From: Duganella zoogloeoides
GTDB taxonomy: Bacteria > Pseudomonadota > Gammaproteobacteria > Burkholderiales > Burkholderiaceae_D
Length of the DNA: 64,000 nt
Direction: 5' to 3'
NCBI RefSeq assembly: GCF_034479515.1
Contig: NZ_CP140152.1
Location: forward strand, 4,960,001-5,024,000
A program made the position numbers and the translations under genes. Below the pieces are notes generated by a model. It was not told where the DNA came from. It was given only the letters and a program-made list of their open reading frames with translations, and searched no databases. This document shows positions 1 through 8,902 of this stretch, piece after piece (position 1 is the stretch's first letter; each line of letters starts with the position of its first letter).

Positions 1-1463
1 CGATCGGCGTGCACACCGCGTACCAGGATTCGACGCCGATGATCCTGTTCATCGGCCAGGTGGGCAGCGACTTCATCGACCGCGAAGCGTTCCAGGAAAT
101 CGACTACCGCCGCATGTTCGGCCAGATGGTCAAGTGGGTAGCGCAGATCGATCGCGCCGACCGCATCCCCGAATACCTGGCGCGCGCGTTCCAGGTCGCT
201 ACCAGCGGCCGTCCCGGCCCGGTGGTGCTGGCCCTGCCCGAGGACATGCTCACCACCCTGGCCGCAGTCGCCGATACACGCCGCTACCAGCCGGTGCAGG
301 CGTCGCCATCGACCGCGCAAATGGCCACCGTCCGCGCCATGCTGGAAGGTGCGCAGCGCCCGCTGCTCCTGATCGGCGGCGGCGGCTGGACCGAACCGGC
401 ATGCGCCGACCTGCGCCGCTTTGCGGAAATCAACGACTTGCCGGTGGCATGCGCGTTCCGCTTCCAGGACCTGCTCGACAACGACCACCCGAATTACGCC
501 GGCGACGTCGGCATCGGCATCAACCCGGTGCTGGCCCAGCGCGTGCGCGAGGCCGACGTGATCGTTGCCATCGGCCCGCGCCTGGGCGAGATGACCACCG
601 GCGGCTACGGCCTGCTGGCCGCGCCGGTGCCGCAGCAGCGCCTGGTGCATGTCCACGCGGACGCCGAGGAACTGGGCAGCGTGTACCAGGCCGAGTTGAT
701 GATCAACAGCGGCATGCCGCAATTTGCCGCCATGCTGGCCGCACTCGAACCACTCAACAGCGATGCCTGGCGCGCCAGCGTGGCGGCCGCCCGCGCCGAC
801 CTGGCCGCCTGGCAGCAACAGCCGCCGATCTTCCAGGACGGCAGCGCGCCGCTCGACCTGTGGCAGGTGGTGCAGGACATCGACCGCATCGCCCCGCACG
901 ACGTCATCATCACCAATGGCGCCGGCAACTACGCCACCTGGGCGCACCGCTTCCACCGCTACGGCGGCATGCGCACCCAGCTCGCGCCCACCAGCGGCGC
1001 CATGGGCTACAGCGTGCCGGCCGGCGTGGCGGCCAAGATCATCGACCCGGCCCGCACCGTGATCACCTTTGCCGGCGACGGCGAATACATGATGAACGGC
1101 CAGGAGCTGGCTACGGCGGTGCAGTACCGCGCGGGCGTGGTGGTGATCGTGTTTAACAATGGCATGTTCGGCACCATCCGCATGCACCAGGAGCGCGATT
1201 ACCCGGGCCGCGTGTCGGGCACGGAGTTGCACAACCCAGACTTCGCGGCGCTGGCGGTGGCCTATGGCGGCCATGGCGAGGTGGTGACTGCGACGGCGCA
1301 ATTCGCGCCCGCGCTGGCGCGCGCGCTGGCGTGGGCCGATGAGAAACAGCTGCCGGCGCTGATAGAACTGCGGTATGACGGCGAACTGATTACGCCAGGA
1401 GCGACGCTGACCACCATCCGCAACACGGCCCAGGCCGCTCAAGCGGCCAGGAAAGGCAACTAA
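1..1463 (+). CDS. Thiamine diphosphate-dependent synthase, acetolactate synthase-like (5' end missing)
   Basis: This is the C-terminal 486 codons of a ThDP-dependent enzyme of the acetolactate synthase/benzoylformate decarboxylase superfamily. The reading frame is open to the first base of the window, so the true start lies upstream and the GTG at 9 is internal. The visible order is the end of the N-terminal pyrimidine-binding domain (TAYQDSTPMILFIGQVG), the central domain (LLIGGGG), and the C-terminal ThDP-binding domain with GDGEYMMNGQ followed about 25 residues later by NNGMFG, the usual Mg/ThDP signature. Family membership is clear. The substrate is not: valine/isoleucine synthesis would normally have an ilvN small subunit next to it, and none is here, so a decarboxylase or carboligase of other specificity is as likely. 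Confidence 0.85.
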   Translation, partial: IGVHTAYQDSTPMILFIGQVGSDFIDREAFQEIDYRRMFGQMVKWVAQIDRADRIPEYLARAFQVATSGRPGPVVLALPEDMLTTLAAVADTRRYQPVQASPSTAQMATVRAMLEGAQRPLLLIGGGGWTEPACADLRRFAEINDLPVACAFRFQDLLDNDHPNYAGDVGIGINPVLAQRVREADVIVAIGPRLGEMTTGGYGLLAAPVPQQRLVHVHADAEELGSVYQAELMINSGMPQFAAMLAALEPLNSDAWRASVAAARADLAAWQQQPPIFQDGSAPLDLWQVVQDIDRIAPHDVIITNGAGNYATWAHRFHRYGGMRTQLAPTSGAMGYSVPAGVAAKIIDPARTVITFAGDGEYMMNGQELATAVQYRAGVVVIVFNNGMFGTIRMHQERDYPGRVSGTELHNPDFAALAVAYGGHGEVVTATAQFAPALARALAWADEKQLPALIELRYDGELITPGATLTTIRNTAQAAQAARKGN

Positions 1464-1465
1464 TC

Positions 1466-1993
1466 TCAGGCGCCGCCGTTCTCGACGGCTGGCGCATCCT
1501 TCTGCTCTTTTGGCAGCGGGCAAACGCGGCACACGCCGGCCTTGCGGCCGAAGTCGGTCACCAGCGGCAGCCGCATCGGCAGCGTGGCGTCGCCGCAGTA
1601 GCCGCCGTCAAGCACCAGCGCCTTGCCACCGTCGACGATCTTGCCGCTGATGGTGCGCTCATCTTCTCCCGGCGGCTCCACGGTGAAGTACATCTGCCTG
1701 CCGCGCGGGTCGATATTGACGTCGCTGGCCACCACCGGCCAGCTGATGCCGCCGGCCGTGTATTCGTACAGCACGGTATCGACTTCGTTAAACCGCTGCA
1801 AGGTGATGCGCTGGCCGCCGAACTCGCCGCTGTCGGCGTTGATGCACAGGTCGGAAAACACCAGCATGCCGTAACGCGGCAAACCGCGCTCGTCGGCGGC
1901 CTTGCGCGTGCCGGACGCCTTGGGCGCAGCCAGCACCGCGCACGATGCCAGCAGCAGAGCGCCGGCCAGCAGCGCACGTTGTCGGTTCTTCAT
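1466..1993 (-). CDS. Exported protein of unknown function, possible lipoprotein
   Basis: A 175-residue protein I do not recognise. The start at 1993 is preferred because it opens directly with a basic n-region and hydrophobic segment (MKNRQRALLAGALLLASC), whereas an upstream in-frame start would add an unlikely hydrophilic leader. LASC is an acceptable lipobox. A type I site after VLAA is the alternative. The mature part contains four cysteines (LCIN, YCGD and CRVC near the end), consistent with disulfides in an oxidising compartment. It ends 2 bases after the preceding convergent gene. No catalytic motif is visible. Confidence 0.7.
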   Translation of the reverse strand: MKNRQRALLAGALLLASCAVLAAPKASGTRKAADERGLPRYGMLVFSDLCINADSGEFGGQRITLQRFNEVDTVLYEYTAGGISWPVVASDVNIDPRGRQMYFTVEPPGEDERTISGKIVDGGKALVLDGGYCGDATLPMRLPLVTDFGRKAGVCRVCPLPKEQKDAPAVENGGA

Positions 1994-2008
1994 TCGTTGA
2001 TCGCTTTC

Positions 2009-2043
2009 CCAAAAGAACAACGGCTGCACCAGGCAGCCGTTGT
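2009..2043 (-). terminator. Rho-independent terminator of the porin gene
   Basis: An 11-bp perfect stem (2017-2027 with 2033-2043; core ACGGCTGC/GCAGCCGT) with a 5-base loop is followed on the minus strand by TCTTTT. It lies 25 bases past the porin stop codon. A second small palindrome (AATCTGA/TCAGATT, 2052-2069) overlaps the stop codon itself. Confidence 0.7.
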
Positions 2044-2067
2044 GGATTCTAAATCTGAAAAATCAGA

Positions 2068-3165
2068 TTAGAACGAGTGTTTTACGCCCAGGTTGAACGC
2101 TTTGTCGCCCGTACCGCTTTCGGTGTTGTTACCAACGGTGTAAGCAGCGCCGTTCTTGTTGTTGATTTTAGCGAAAGCAACATAGGTGCTGGTGCGCTTC
2201 GACAGCGCGTACGAGTAACCGACAGCCAGTTGGGTAGCATCGCGGTTCAGCGGATCTTTGTCGTTTTTGCGGGTGTACGAAGCCATCACGGTGCCGGCGT
2301 CGCCCACTGGTGCGGTCAGACCAACCAGTGCGTTGACGGTGTTTTCCGAGTTGCCGTAAGGAAGATTGCTGTATGCGTTAGGCACTGCAACGTTCGAGCT
2401 GTTCAGACCCTTGTTGTTGCCGTAAGCAACGTAAGCTTTGACAACCTTGAAGTTGTAGTTGGCAGCAACCAGGGTGTTGTGGCCGTTACGCAGGTTAGGA
2501 TTGGTCGCGGTGTCGTTGTTGTGCGTGTTGTACGCGATACCAACGTTCAGGTCGCCATTGGTGTACAGACCCGATGCGCCGATTTGACGCTGCGCGCCCG
2601 AATCGCCAGCTTGTTCGCCCAGGCTGTACGAAACCGAACCCGAGAAACCGTAGTAGCTAGGGGTTTTGTACACAACAGCGTTGTCGTTGCGGGTGCCGGT
2701 CGTGACGTTAGCCACGGCGCTGGTCGAGCCCACTGGGAACAAGTTTTTGGCGGTACCGGCCATGCCCATTGCGAACGGGTCACCCACGTCGCGCAGAACT
2801 TCGTAGTAAGGGGTGTACTGACGACCCAGGGTCAGGGTACCGGCAGTTTTCGAGCTCAGACCAACATAAGCTTCGCGATTGAACAGACGGTTGGTGCTGT
2901 TGTCCAGTGCGCCGTCATCGGTTTTTACGCCGGCTTCCAGCTTGAAGATAGCGTTCAGACCGCCACCCAGGTCTTCAGTGCCTTTGAAACCGATACGCGA
3001 AGCCGAAGCGGTGCCGCTACCCAGTTTGGTAACGTTACCGTTGATACCGCCACGTTCAGCGACGATACCGGCATCGACGATACCGTACAGGGTAACGTTC
3101 GATTGCGCCATTGCGACGTTGCTCAGGGCGCCCAGGATGGCGATGGAGATCAGGGATTTTTTCAT
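2068..3165 (-). CDS. Outer-membrane general porin (Burkholderiales trimeric type)
   Basis: A 365-residue outer-membrane porin forming a trimeric beta-barrel for diffusion of small hydrophilic solutes. It has a 20-residue Sec signal peptide ending AMA, then the conserved start of mature betaproteobacterial porins (QSNVTLYGIVDAG). The family segments SRIGFKGTEDLGGGL and LTLGRQYTP follow, and the C-terminal aromatic residue (KHSF) is the Bam recognition signal. AAGGAA precedes the ATG by about 7 bases. Codon use is strongly biased and unusually AT-tolerant compared with neighbours, as in highly expressed porins. It is monocistronic, with its own terminator and a long upstream region. Confidence 0.95.
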   Translation of the reverse strand: MKKSLISIAILGALSNVAMAQSNVTLYGIVDAGIVAERGGINGNVTKLGSGTASASRIGFKGTEDLGGGLNAIFKLEAGVKTDDGALDNSTNRLFNREAYVGLSSKTAGTLTLGRQYTPYYEVLRDVGDPFAMGMAGTAKNLFPVGSTSAVANVTTGTRNDNAVVYKTPSYYGFSGSVSYSLGEQAGDSGAQRQIGASGLYTNGDLNVGIAYNTHNNDTATNPNLRNGHNTLVAANYNFKVVKAYVAYGNNKGLNSSNVAVPNAYSNLPYGNSENTVNALVGLTAPVGDAGTVMASYTRKNDKDPLNRDATQLAVGYSYALSKRTSTYVAFAKINNKNGAAYTVGNNTESGTGDKAFNLGVKHSF

Positions 3166-4030
3166 TCTTTATTTCCTTCAGTTGTATTGCTATCAAAAGG
3201 TAAAGCTAGTAGTGCGGCTCAATTCGGTTGCTTATCGACGCCTGCTCGGACGCCGTTTGTGCGTGAGGGCTTACTCCCCAGCAGCCACTGCTTGCTTACC
3301 GTGGCGCTATCGGCACCGGAGGCGGTACTCTACAGCTGCTTGGTTATTTGGCTGGTACAAAAACGTTCATATTGCCCCGTTGTCGTGCTTGCCAGACATC
3401 CAAAACGCCCGTATTTTATCGCATCGCAATATTTCATGCCGAGCAAGCGAACCAGCCCCGTTTTTTCCGCACGATGAACATGACTTGGCAGTCCGTTGTG
3501 CGGCCTGCCTGTGTCACTGTGCCATGTCATGCACCAGCTACTACATCGTGGTCGGACCAAGTAAAAATAGCTACATTGCTATTTACCACGCTATTTTATA
3601 ACGAAGAGCTCGTGTTAACCCCCAACTCATTGCTAATAAGCTTACAACTTGTCATCTGGTTTGCCGCTGAAATATCCCCGGAAGTGTCAAAAACCAACTT
3701 TGAAACCGGTATTACAGGCGTGTGACAGGGTTAACTTCTGTTCCAAATGCAACTTTGAGGGACATATCAGCATTTTGTAAGTAAATGCTACCTGTTGCGC
3801 CGTAGCCACAAAAACTGCACCACTTCGTGCGCTTACCGCCCCAAACAGGGGCGCGACGCACCGAAAACGCCGCCTTGCATATGAGCAAAACTCATGCGGA
3901 ACAGTTTCCGACGATGACTGCCGGCTTCATTGCAAGGGCTGCGGTCCGCCGCACGCGCTCTGGTAAAATAGCATCATTTCCTCCCATGTCCGGCCTGGCC
4001 GGGCATCAGCTTGAAGCGCCCCAACCACCT
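3166..4030. other. Long gene-poor region between porin and ftsY
   Basis: About 865 bases with no convincing gene. Open frames here have no family resemblance and the wrong codon bias. The part from about 3550 to 3830 is distinctly AT-richer than the rest of the window. It must hold the divergent porin promoter near its left end and an ftsY promoter near its right end (TAAAAT at 3964-3969 is a possible -10). A long porin 5' leader or a small RNA would fit such a region, but no structure could be assigned by eye. Confidence 0.4.
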
Positions 4031-5071
4031 ATGTTTAGTTTCTTCAAGAAAAAACCTGTCGCCCCTGAAGTGCCGCAGGTGTCCGCTCCGGCGCCGGTTC
4101 CGGTTCCGGCCACGCCGGCCGCTGTTGTCACGTCCGACCTGCCTGACCTGCTGCCGATCGAGGAGCCGGCACAAAAGCAATCATGGATGTCGCGCCTGAA
4201 GGCGGGATTGTCCAAGACGTCGAGCAACCTGTCGCTGCTGTTCGTCGGCGCCAAGATCGACGACGACCTGTACGACGAGCTCGAAGCAGCACTTTTAATG
4301 GCCGATGCCGGTGTCGATGCCACCGAGTACCTGCTGACTGCGCTCAAGCGCAAGGTCAAGGAAGACAAGCTGCTCGATGCGGCCGCCGTCAAGGCCGCGC
4401 TCAAGCAATTGCTGACCGAACTGCTGCTGCCGCTGCAAAAGCCGTTCGAACTGGGCCGCCACCAGCCGATGGTGATGATGATCTCGGGCGTCAATGGCGC
4501 CGGCAAGACCACCACCATCGGCAAGCTGGCCAAGCACATGCAGTCGAACGGCCAGTCGGTGCTGCTGGCCGCCGGCGACACATTCCGCGCCGCCGCCCGC
4601 GAGCAACTGATGGTCTGGGGCCAGCGCAACAACATTACCGTGATCTCGCAGGCGTCCGGCGATCCGGCCGCCGTGTCGTTTGATGCGGTGCAGTCGGGCA
4701 AGGCGCGCGGCCTCGACGTGGTGATGATCGACACCGCCGGCCGCCTGCCCACCCAGTTGCACCTGATGGAAGAATTGAAAAAGGTCCAGCGCGTGATCGG
4801 CAAGGGCATGGACGGCGCACCACACGAAACCTTGTTGGTCATCGACGGCAATACCGGGCAAAATGCGCTGGCGCAAGTGAAAGCGTTCGACGACGCCCTC
4901 AAGCTGACCGGCCTGGTCATTACCAAGCTGGACGGCACTGCCAAGGGCGGCGTGCTCGCTGCCATCGCCCGCGTACGCCCGGTGCCCGTGTACTTCATTG
5001 GCATCGGTGAAAAAATCGAAGACTTGCAGCCGTTTGTCGCGGCCGAGTTTGTTGAAGCGCTGCTCGGCTAA
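4031..5071 (+). CDS. ftsY: Signal recognition particle receptor FtsY
   Basis: The SRP receptor GTPase docks ribosome-nascent chain complexes at the inner membrane. It has 346 residues: a short membrane-targeting start (MFSFFKKK), a Pro/Ala-rich linker to about residue 45, the helical N domain (about 50-140) and the G domain. G1 is GVNGAGKT at 153-160, with DTFRAA near 183, DTAGR at 234-238 and TKLDG at 298-302. The start at 4031 is chosen because FtsY proteins typically open with MFSFFKK; an upstream in-frame extension to 3827 has no family support. It is followed 23 bases later by ftsE, the classical ftsYEX order. Confidence 0.96.
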   Translation: MFSFFKKKPVAPEVPQVSAPAPVPVPATPAAVVTSDLPDLLPIEEPAQKQSWMSRLKAGLSKTSSNLSLLFVGAKIDDDLYDELEAALLMADAGVDATEYLLTALKRKVKEDKLLDAAAVKAALKQLLTELLLPLQKPFELGRHQPMVMMISGVNGAGKTTTIGKLAKHMQSNGQSVLLAAGDTFRAAAREQLMVWGQRNNITVISQASGDPAAVSFDAVQSGKARGLDVVMIDTAGRLPTQLHLMEELKKVQRVIGKGMDGAPHETLLVIDGNTGQNALAQVKAFDDALKLTGLVITKLDGTAKGGVLAAIARVRPVPVYFIGIGEKIEDLQPFVAAEFVEALLG

Positions 5072-5094
5072 TCACGGATAACCACACCATCAGA

Positions 5095-5751
5095 ATGATC
5101 GAATTCCGCAACGTCTCCAAGCAGTACTCCCCCGATGCGGTGGCGCTGCGCGACCTCTCGTTCAACGTTGACAAGGGCGAACTGGTGTTCCTGGCCGGCC
5201 CGTCCGGCGCCGGCAAGTCCACCCTGCTGAAAATGATCGCCGCCGTGGAACGTCCCACGGCGGGCCAGGTGATCGTCAACGGCCAGGATATTTCGCGCAT
5301 CCGCTCATCGGCCGTGCCGTTCCTGCGCCGCAAGCTGGGCCTGATCTTCCAGCAGCAGCGCCTGCTCACCGACCGTACCATCCTGGCCAACGTGATGCTG
5401 CCACTGCTGGTCACCGGCTCGTCGCATCGCGAAGCCGAGCAGCGCGCCCGCGCCGCGCTCGACAAGGTGGGCCTGCTCGAGCGCGCCAGCGCCCAGCCGC
5501 TGGCCCTGTCCGGCGGCGAGCAGCAGCGCGTGTCGATCGCTCGCGCCATCGTCAACCGGCCGCAGGTGATCCTGGCCGACGAACCCACTGCCAACCTCGA
5601 CCGTGCCAGCGCCAACAAGGTGCTCGATGCACTCAAGGCGTTCCACTCGGTGGGCGTGACCTGCCTCATTTCCAGCCACGACGAGCAGATGCTGGACGCG
5701 GCCGCACGCGTGATCCGGCTCAACCATGGTCAACTGGAGGTGGCGCCATGA
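5095..5751 (+). CDS. ftsE: Cell division ATP-binding protein FtsE
   Basis: The ATPase of the FtsEX complex, which links the divisome to activation of peptidoglycan amidases. It has 218 residues, the normal size. Walker A is GPSGAGKS at 35-42, the ABC signature LSGGE at 138-142 and Walker B VILADE at 158-163. The stop codon overlaps the ftsX start by four bases (ATGA), so the two subunits are translationally coupled. Confidence 0.96.
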   Translation: MIEFRNVSKQYSPDAVALRDLSFNVDKGELVFLAGPSGAGKSTLLKMIAAVERPTAGQVIVNGQDISRIRSSAVPFLRRKLGLIFQQQRLLTDRTILANVMLPLLVTGSSHREAEQRARAALDKVGLLERASAQPLALSGGEQQRVSIARAIVNRPQVILADEPTANLDRASANKVLDALKAFHSVGVTCLISSHDEQMLDAAARVIRLNHGQLEVAP

Positions 5752-6665
5752 CTTACTGGTTCCGCCAGCACCATTACGCGCTGTCGGTCGCGCTGGTGCA
5801 CCTGCGCCGTGCGCCGGGAAGTTTTCTGTTCAATATATTAGTGGTGGCGATTGCGCTGGCGCTGCCGTTCATGGGCGCCACCCTGCTCGACAATGTGCGC
5901 CCGATGTCCGAACAGTTGTCGGTCGATCCCGAGCTGAGCATCTTCCTCAAGCAGGATACGCCGCGCCAGCAAGCCGAAGAACTGGCCGTGCTGCTGCGCC
6001 AGGCCGTGCCCGACAAGCAGGCCAAGATCATTTTCACCGAGCGCGAAAAGGCGCTGGAGACGCTCAAGGAAAAAAGCGGCCTGGCCGACGTACTGACCAC
6101 CCTGGGCGAAAACCCCTTGCCGGACAGCTATGTGCTAAAGCTCGATGCGTTCCGCCTGGCCGAGTCCGGCGGCGACGTGGATGTGCTGGCCGAGCAGATC
6201 CGCGAGCTGCCCGGGGTCGATACGGTGCAAGTCGATTCGGCCTGGGTCAAGCGCCTGGCCGCCCTGCTGGGCATCCTGCGCCTGGCGCTGCTGCTGGCGG
6301 CCACGCTGGGCACGGTGGTGGTGGCCGTGGTGTTCAACACCATCCGTTTGCAGGTGCTGACCCAGCGCGAGGAAATCCAGGTTTCCAAGCTGATCGGCGC
6401 CACCGACAGCTTCATCCACCGCCCCTTCTATTACACCGGTGCGCTGCTGGGCCTGTGCTCGGGCGCGCTGGCCCTGGGCGCGGTGGCACTGGCGCTGCGC
6501 CCGCTCAATGCAGCAATTGCCGAGTTCGCGCGCCTGTATGCGTCGGAATTCCAGCTGACGCCGCTCTCTGCGCCGCTGATGGCCGGTTTGCTGGCCCTGT
6601 CCGCCGGGCTGGGCCTGATCGGCGCCGTCCTGTCGGTGCAGCGCCACCTGGCGCGCGTGCAATAA
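5748..6665 (+). CDS. ftsX: Cell division protein FtsX
   Basis: The membrane subunit of FtsEX, 305 residues. It has an N-terminal transmembrane helix (about 25-45), a periplasmic domain carrying the conserved [13 protein letters not shown] beginning, and three C-terminal membrane segments from about residue 180, the FtsX/MacB permease arrangement. It is a dedicated partner of the overlapping ftsE. Two short GC-rich palindromes follow the stop (6675-6696 and 6704-6719) without a T-run, so termination here is uncertain. Confidence 0.95.
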   Translation: MTYWFRQHHYALSVALVHLRRAPGSFLFNILVVAIALALPFMGATLLDNVRPMSEQLSVDPELSIFLKQDTPRQQAEELAVLLRQAVPDKQAKIIFTEREKALETLKEKSGLADVLTTLGENPLPDSYVLKLDAFRLAESGGDVDVLAEQIRELPGVDTVQVDSAWVKRLAALLGILRLALLLAATLGTVVVAVVFNTIRLQVLTQREEIQVSKLIGATDSFIHRPFYYTGALLGLCSGALALGAVALALRPLNAAIAEFARLYASEFQLTPLSAPLMAGLLALSAGLGLIGAVLSVQRHLARVQ

Positions 6666-6674
6666 TCTCCCGCC

Positions 6675-6696
6675 GCCGCAACCGCCTGGTTGCGGC
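6675..6696 (+). terminator. Hairpin after ftsX, possible terminator
   Basis: A perfect 9-bp stem (GCCGCAACC/GGTTGCGGC) with a 4-base loop starts 9 bases after the ftsX stop. The following bases are C-rich rather than T-rich, so it may stabilise the mRNA end or work with Rho instead of acting as an intrinsic terminator. Confidence 0.35.
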
Positions 6697-6859
6697 CCCC
6701 TCAGGTGCGGCCGCGCACCGACTTCCCAAGCCCCTCCCCTCAGCATAGGCACGAGATTAAGTCCAGTCTAAGCTGCAACGCGCACACTTCATACATGGAA
6801 GCGATGAGCTTCATCAAGCTCATAGCAAATTTACTATCAAGGCCATAGATTTGCAGCGA

Positions 6860-6889
6860 TTGGCACTCTCGGACAGAGAGTGCTAATAT
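6860..6889 (+). promoter_or_regulatory. CIRCE operator overlapping the rpoH promoter (HrcA site)
   Basis: TTGGCACTC (6860-6868), a 9-base spacer, and GAGTGCTAA (6878-6886) match the CIRCE consensus TTAGCACTC-N9-GAGTGCTAA at 17 of 18 positions with exact spacing. CIRCE is the operator of the heat-shock repressor HrcA. The element contains a plausible sigma70 -35 (TTGGCA, 6860-6865) and abuts a -10-like TAATAT (6884-6889), so HrcA binding would block polymerase directly. The site is about 70 bases before the preferred rpoH start. hrcA itself is not in the window. Confidence 0.85.
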
Positions 6890-6955
6890 ATGAACACTGC
6901 AGAGCTAATCAATGTCTTTGTAGCAACCAGCAATCATCGAGCGAAGGAAATGAAA

Positions 6956-7855
6956 ATGACTATGATGTCCGCAACGACCTCGTTGGCCGCTGCCAACAAC
7001 AGTGCTTTGGGACTCGGGTTCACTGGCAACCTGGGGAACCTGGACGCCTATATTTCGGCTGTCAACCGCCTGCCGATGTTGACGCACGCCGATGAGGTAT
7101 CGCTGGGTAAACGCCTCAAGGAAAGCAACGATCTGGCCGCTGCGCAGCAACTGGTGCTGTCGCACCTGCGCCTGGTGGTATCGATCGCCCGTGGCTACCT
7201 CGGTTACGGTTTGCCGCATGCCGATCTGATCCAGGAAGGTAATATCGGCCTGATGAAGGCGGTCAAGCGTTTCGACCCCGACCAGAACGTGCGCCTGGTG
7301 TCGTACGCCATGCACTGGATCAAGGCCGAGATGCATGAGTACATCCTGAAAAACTGGCGCCTGGTCAAGGTGGCCACCACCAAGGCCCAGCGCAAGCTGT
7401 TCTTCAACCTGCGCAGCCACAAGACCGGCCTCGATGCAATGAGCCCGGCGCAAGTGGATAGCCTGGCGAAGATGCTCGACGTCAAGCGTGAAGAAGTAAT
7501 CGAGATGGAAACCCGTCTCAGCGGTCGCGACATCGCGCTGGAGTCGCCAACCGACGACGAAGACGACAAGTTCGCGCCGATCGCCTATCTGTCGTCCGAG
7601 CAATCGGAACCGACCCGGGTGCTGGAAGCGGAGCAAGTCACGCGCCTGCAATCGGAAGGCCTGGAGCAGGCGCTGGGCAAGCTCGACGCCCGCTCGCGTC
7701 GCATCGTCGAAGCGCGCTGGCTGGCCAACGACGACGGCTCGGGCGCCACGCTGCACACGCTGGCGGAAGAGTTCGGCGTATCGGCCGAGCGCATCCGCCA
7801 GATCGAGTCGGCAGCGTTGAAGAAAATGAAGGGTTCGCTGGCGGCTTACGTTTAA
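6956..7855 (+). CDS. rpoH: RNA polymerase heat-shock sigma factor RpoH (sigma-32)
   Basis: An alternative sigma factor for the heat-shock regulon. Region 2 includes the core-binding stretch [18 protein letters not shown] and the -10-recognition helices ending [20 protein letters not shown]. The RpoH box ([11 protein letters not shown]), diagnostic for this family, follows directly, and region 4 ends with the [20 protein letters not shown]. In-frame ATGs occur at 6890, 6950, 6956 and 6962. I prefer 6956 (299 residues) because AAGGAA sits 6 bases upstream. The ATG at 6890 falls at the predicted promoter -10 and is unlikely to be used. The overlapping CIRCE element implies HrcA control of the heat-shock sigma factor. 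Confidence 0.95.
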   Translation: MTMMSATTSLAAANNSALGLGFTGNLGNLDAYISAVNRLPMLTHADEVSLGKRLKESNDLAAAQQLVLSHLRLVVSIARGYLGYGLPHADLIQEGNIGLMKAVKRFDPDQNVRLVSYAMHWIKAEMHEYILKNWRLVKVATTKAQRKLFFNLRSHKTGLDAMSPAQVDSLAKMLDVKREEVIEMETRLSGRDIALESPTDDEDDKFAPIAYLSSEQSEPTRVLEAEQVTRLQSEGLEQALGKLDARSRRIVEARWLANDDGSGATLHTLAEEFGVSAERIRQIESAALKKMKGSLAAYV

Positions 7856-7870
7856 TCCGCACTGCCAGCC

Positions 7871-7897
7871 GGTGTCGGGCCCAGCGGGTCCGACACC
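7871..7897 (+). terminator. Strong hairpin after rpoH, possible terminator
   Basis: A 12-bp stem (GGTGTCGGGCCC with GGGTCCGACACC, one G-T pair) with a three-base loop begins 15 bases after the rpoH stop. No T-run follows (AAGCAATAAAA), so intrinsic termination is doubtful. It lies between convergent genes and could protect either mRNA end. Confidence 0.4.
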
Positions 7898-7945
7898 AAG
7901 CAATAAAACCCGCGTCACGCTGACCGCGTACGGGGTAGCAGTTTC

Positions 7946-8209
7946 TTATTCAGCCAGGCTTTTCGCCAACAATTCGCCCACCAGCTGATTCATATCAATG
8001 CCACGCGCCGTTGCTTGTGCATTTAATTGCGCAACCAGGTCGCTATTCAATTTGACGGCAAACGGCACCAGGCCCAGGGCCTGGTCGCGGCGGCGCTGTT
8101 CGCGCTTGTCGATCACTTCCGGCGCCTTGCCGAAGCTGGACGCGTGGCCCGCCGACATTTTGCCCATGATTTTTTTGGCATCGGCCTTGGCCAGTTCGGT
8201 CTTGCGCAT
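7946..8209 (-). CDS. Small ribbon-helix-helix-like protein
   Basis: An 87-residue protein. The C-terminal half (PFAVKLNSDLVAQLNAQA, then a turn GIDMNQLVGELLAKSL) has the strand-helix-helix pattern of Arc/MetJ-type DNA-binding or antitoxin-like proteins. The N-terminal half is lysine-rich. The start at 8209 is preceded by AGGGAA at 5 bases. No toxin-like partner overlaps it, so a stand-alone regulator is as likely as an antitoxin. The fold assignment rests on pattern only. Confidence 0.6.
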   Translation of the reverse strand: MRKTELAKADAKKIMGKMSAGHASSFGKAPEVIDKREQRRRDQALGLVPFAVKLNSDLVAQLNAQATARGIDMNQLVGELLAKSLAE

Positions 8210-8378
8210 GGTAATTCCCTGTGAGTGTTTGCTAAGTGCCGACATTCTACGCAGCTTGGGCGCTGCCGGTGGGGTTTGTTTGCCCCTGAGCCGTCACGCC
8301 GTCACCGCAGCTTAACCGTGCGACACACAAATGATAGTTTTGTTAAGATTTTTAACCACAATATTCAGAGAGGTCAAG

Positions 8379-8894
8379 ATGAAGAAATCCATTTTGCGCC
8401 AGCTGATCGTCCTGCCCCTGCTGACGGTCGTGATGGCCGGGCTGTATGCCTGTGGTTCGGCATCCGGCACCAGCCGCGCCGCTTCCACGCCGCAACCGTT
8501 CAACACCACTTACGTGCTGGCGCAAGGCGCCAGCGCCATGATCACGCCAGCCGCCCAGCCCGCTGCCAGCGGCAAGGCAGGCACGCTGGTCGCCCCTGTC
8601 GTGCGCCTCGACCGCGTCAACGACAGCCGCTGCCGCGAAGGCGCCGTGTGCGTCTGGGCCGGCTATATCAGCTACAGCTTCAGCCTCACCCGTCCGGACG
8701 GCGCCACCAGCAATTTCGTCCTGTCCGACAGCATGCCCAACGGCGCCACCAGCGTCACACAAGACGGCCTGACCTTCACCCTGGTCGGCGTCGAGCCGCA
8801 AACAGTGCCGCCCAAGAACGATATCATTCCCGATTACCGGGTCAGCATCCGGGTCAGCAACGTGGCGGCAGCGCCGGCCGCGCATTCGTCGTAA
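8379..8894 (+). CDS. Putative lipoprotein of unknown function
   Basis: A 171-residue exported protein. MKKSILRQL followed by a hydrophobic stretch ends in LYAC, a plausible though not ideal lipobox with Cys25 as the lipidated residue. The mature region carries DSRC...CVWAGY, a two-cysteine motif with a conserved WAG that recurs in small proteobacterial lipoproteins of unknown function. The start at 8379 has GAGAGG about 8 bases upstream. An upstream in-frame codon at 8331 would bury the signal peptide. Confidence 0.7.
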   Translation: MKKSILRQLIVLPLLTVVMAGLYACGSASGTSRAASTPQPFNTTYVLAQGASAMITPAAQPAASGKAGTLVAPVVRLDRVNDSRCREGAVCVWAGYISYSFSLTRPDGATSNFVLSDSMPNGATSVTQDGLTFTLVGVEPQTVPPKNDIIPDYRVSIRVSNVAAAPAAHSS

Positions 8895-8902
8895 GTCTGC
8901 GC

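Noticed and set aside
2077..3477. 466-codon open frame antisense to the porin
   Set aside because: Val/Gly-rich shadow of a strongly biased porin gene, with no ribosome-binding site and no domain.
3348..3725. 125-codon frame in the porin-ftsY gap
   Set aside because: Unusual composition with many Cys, Thr and Trp, no start signal and no family resemblance; treated as chance.
6890..6955. Upstream ATG as the rpoH start
   Set aside because: It lies within the predicted promoter just after the CIRCE element and has no ribosome-binding site; 6956 has AAGGAA at proper distance.
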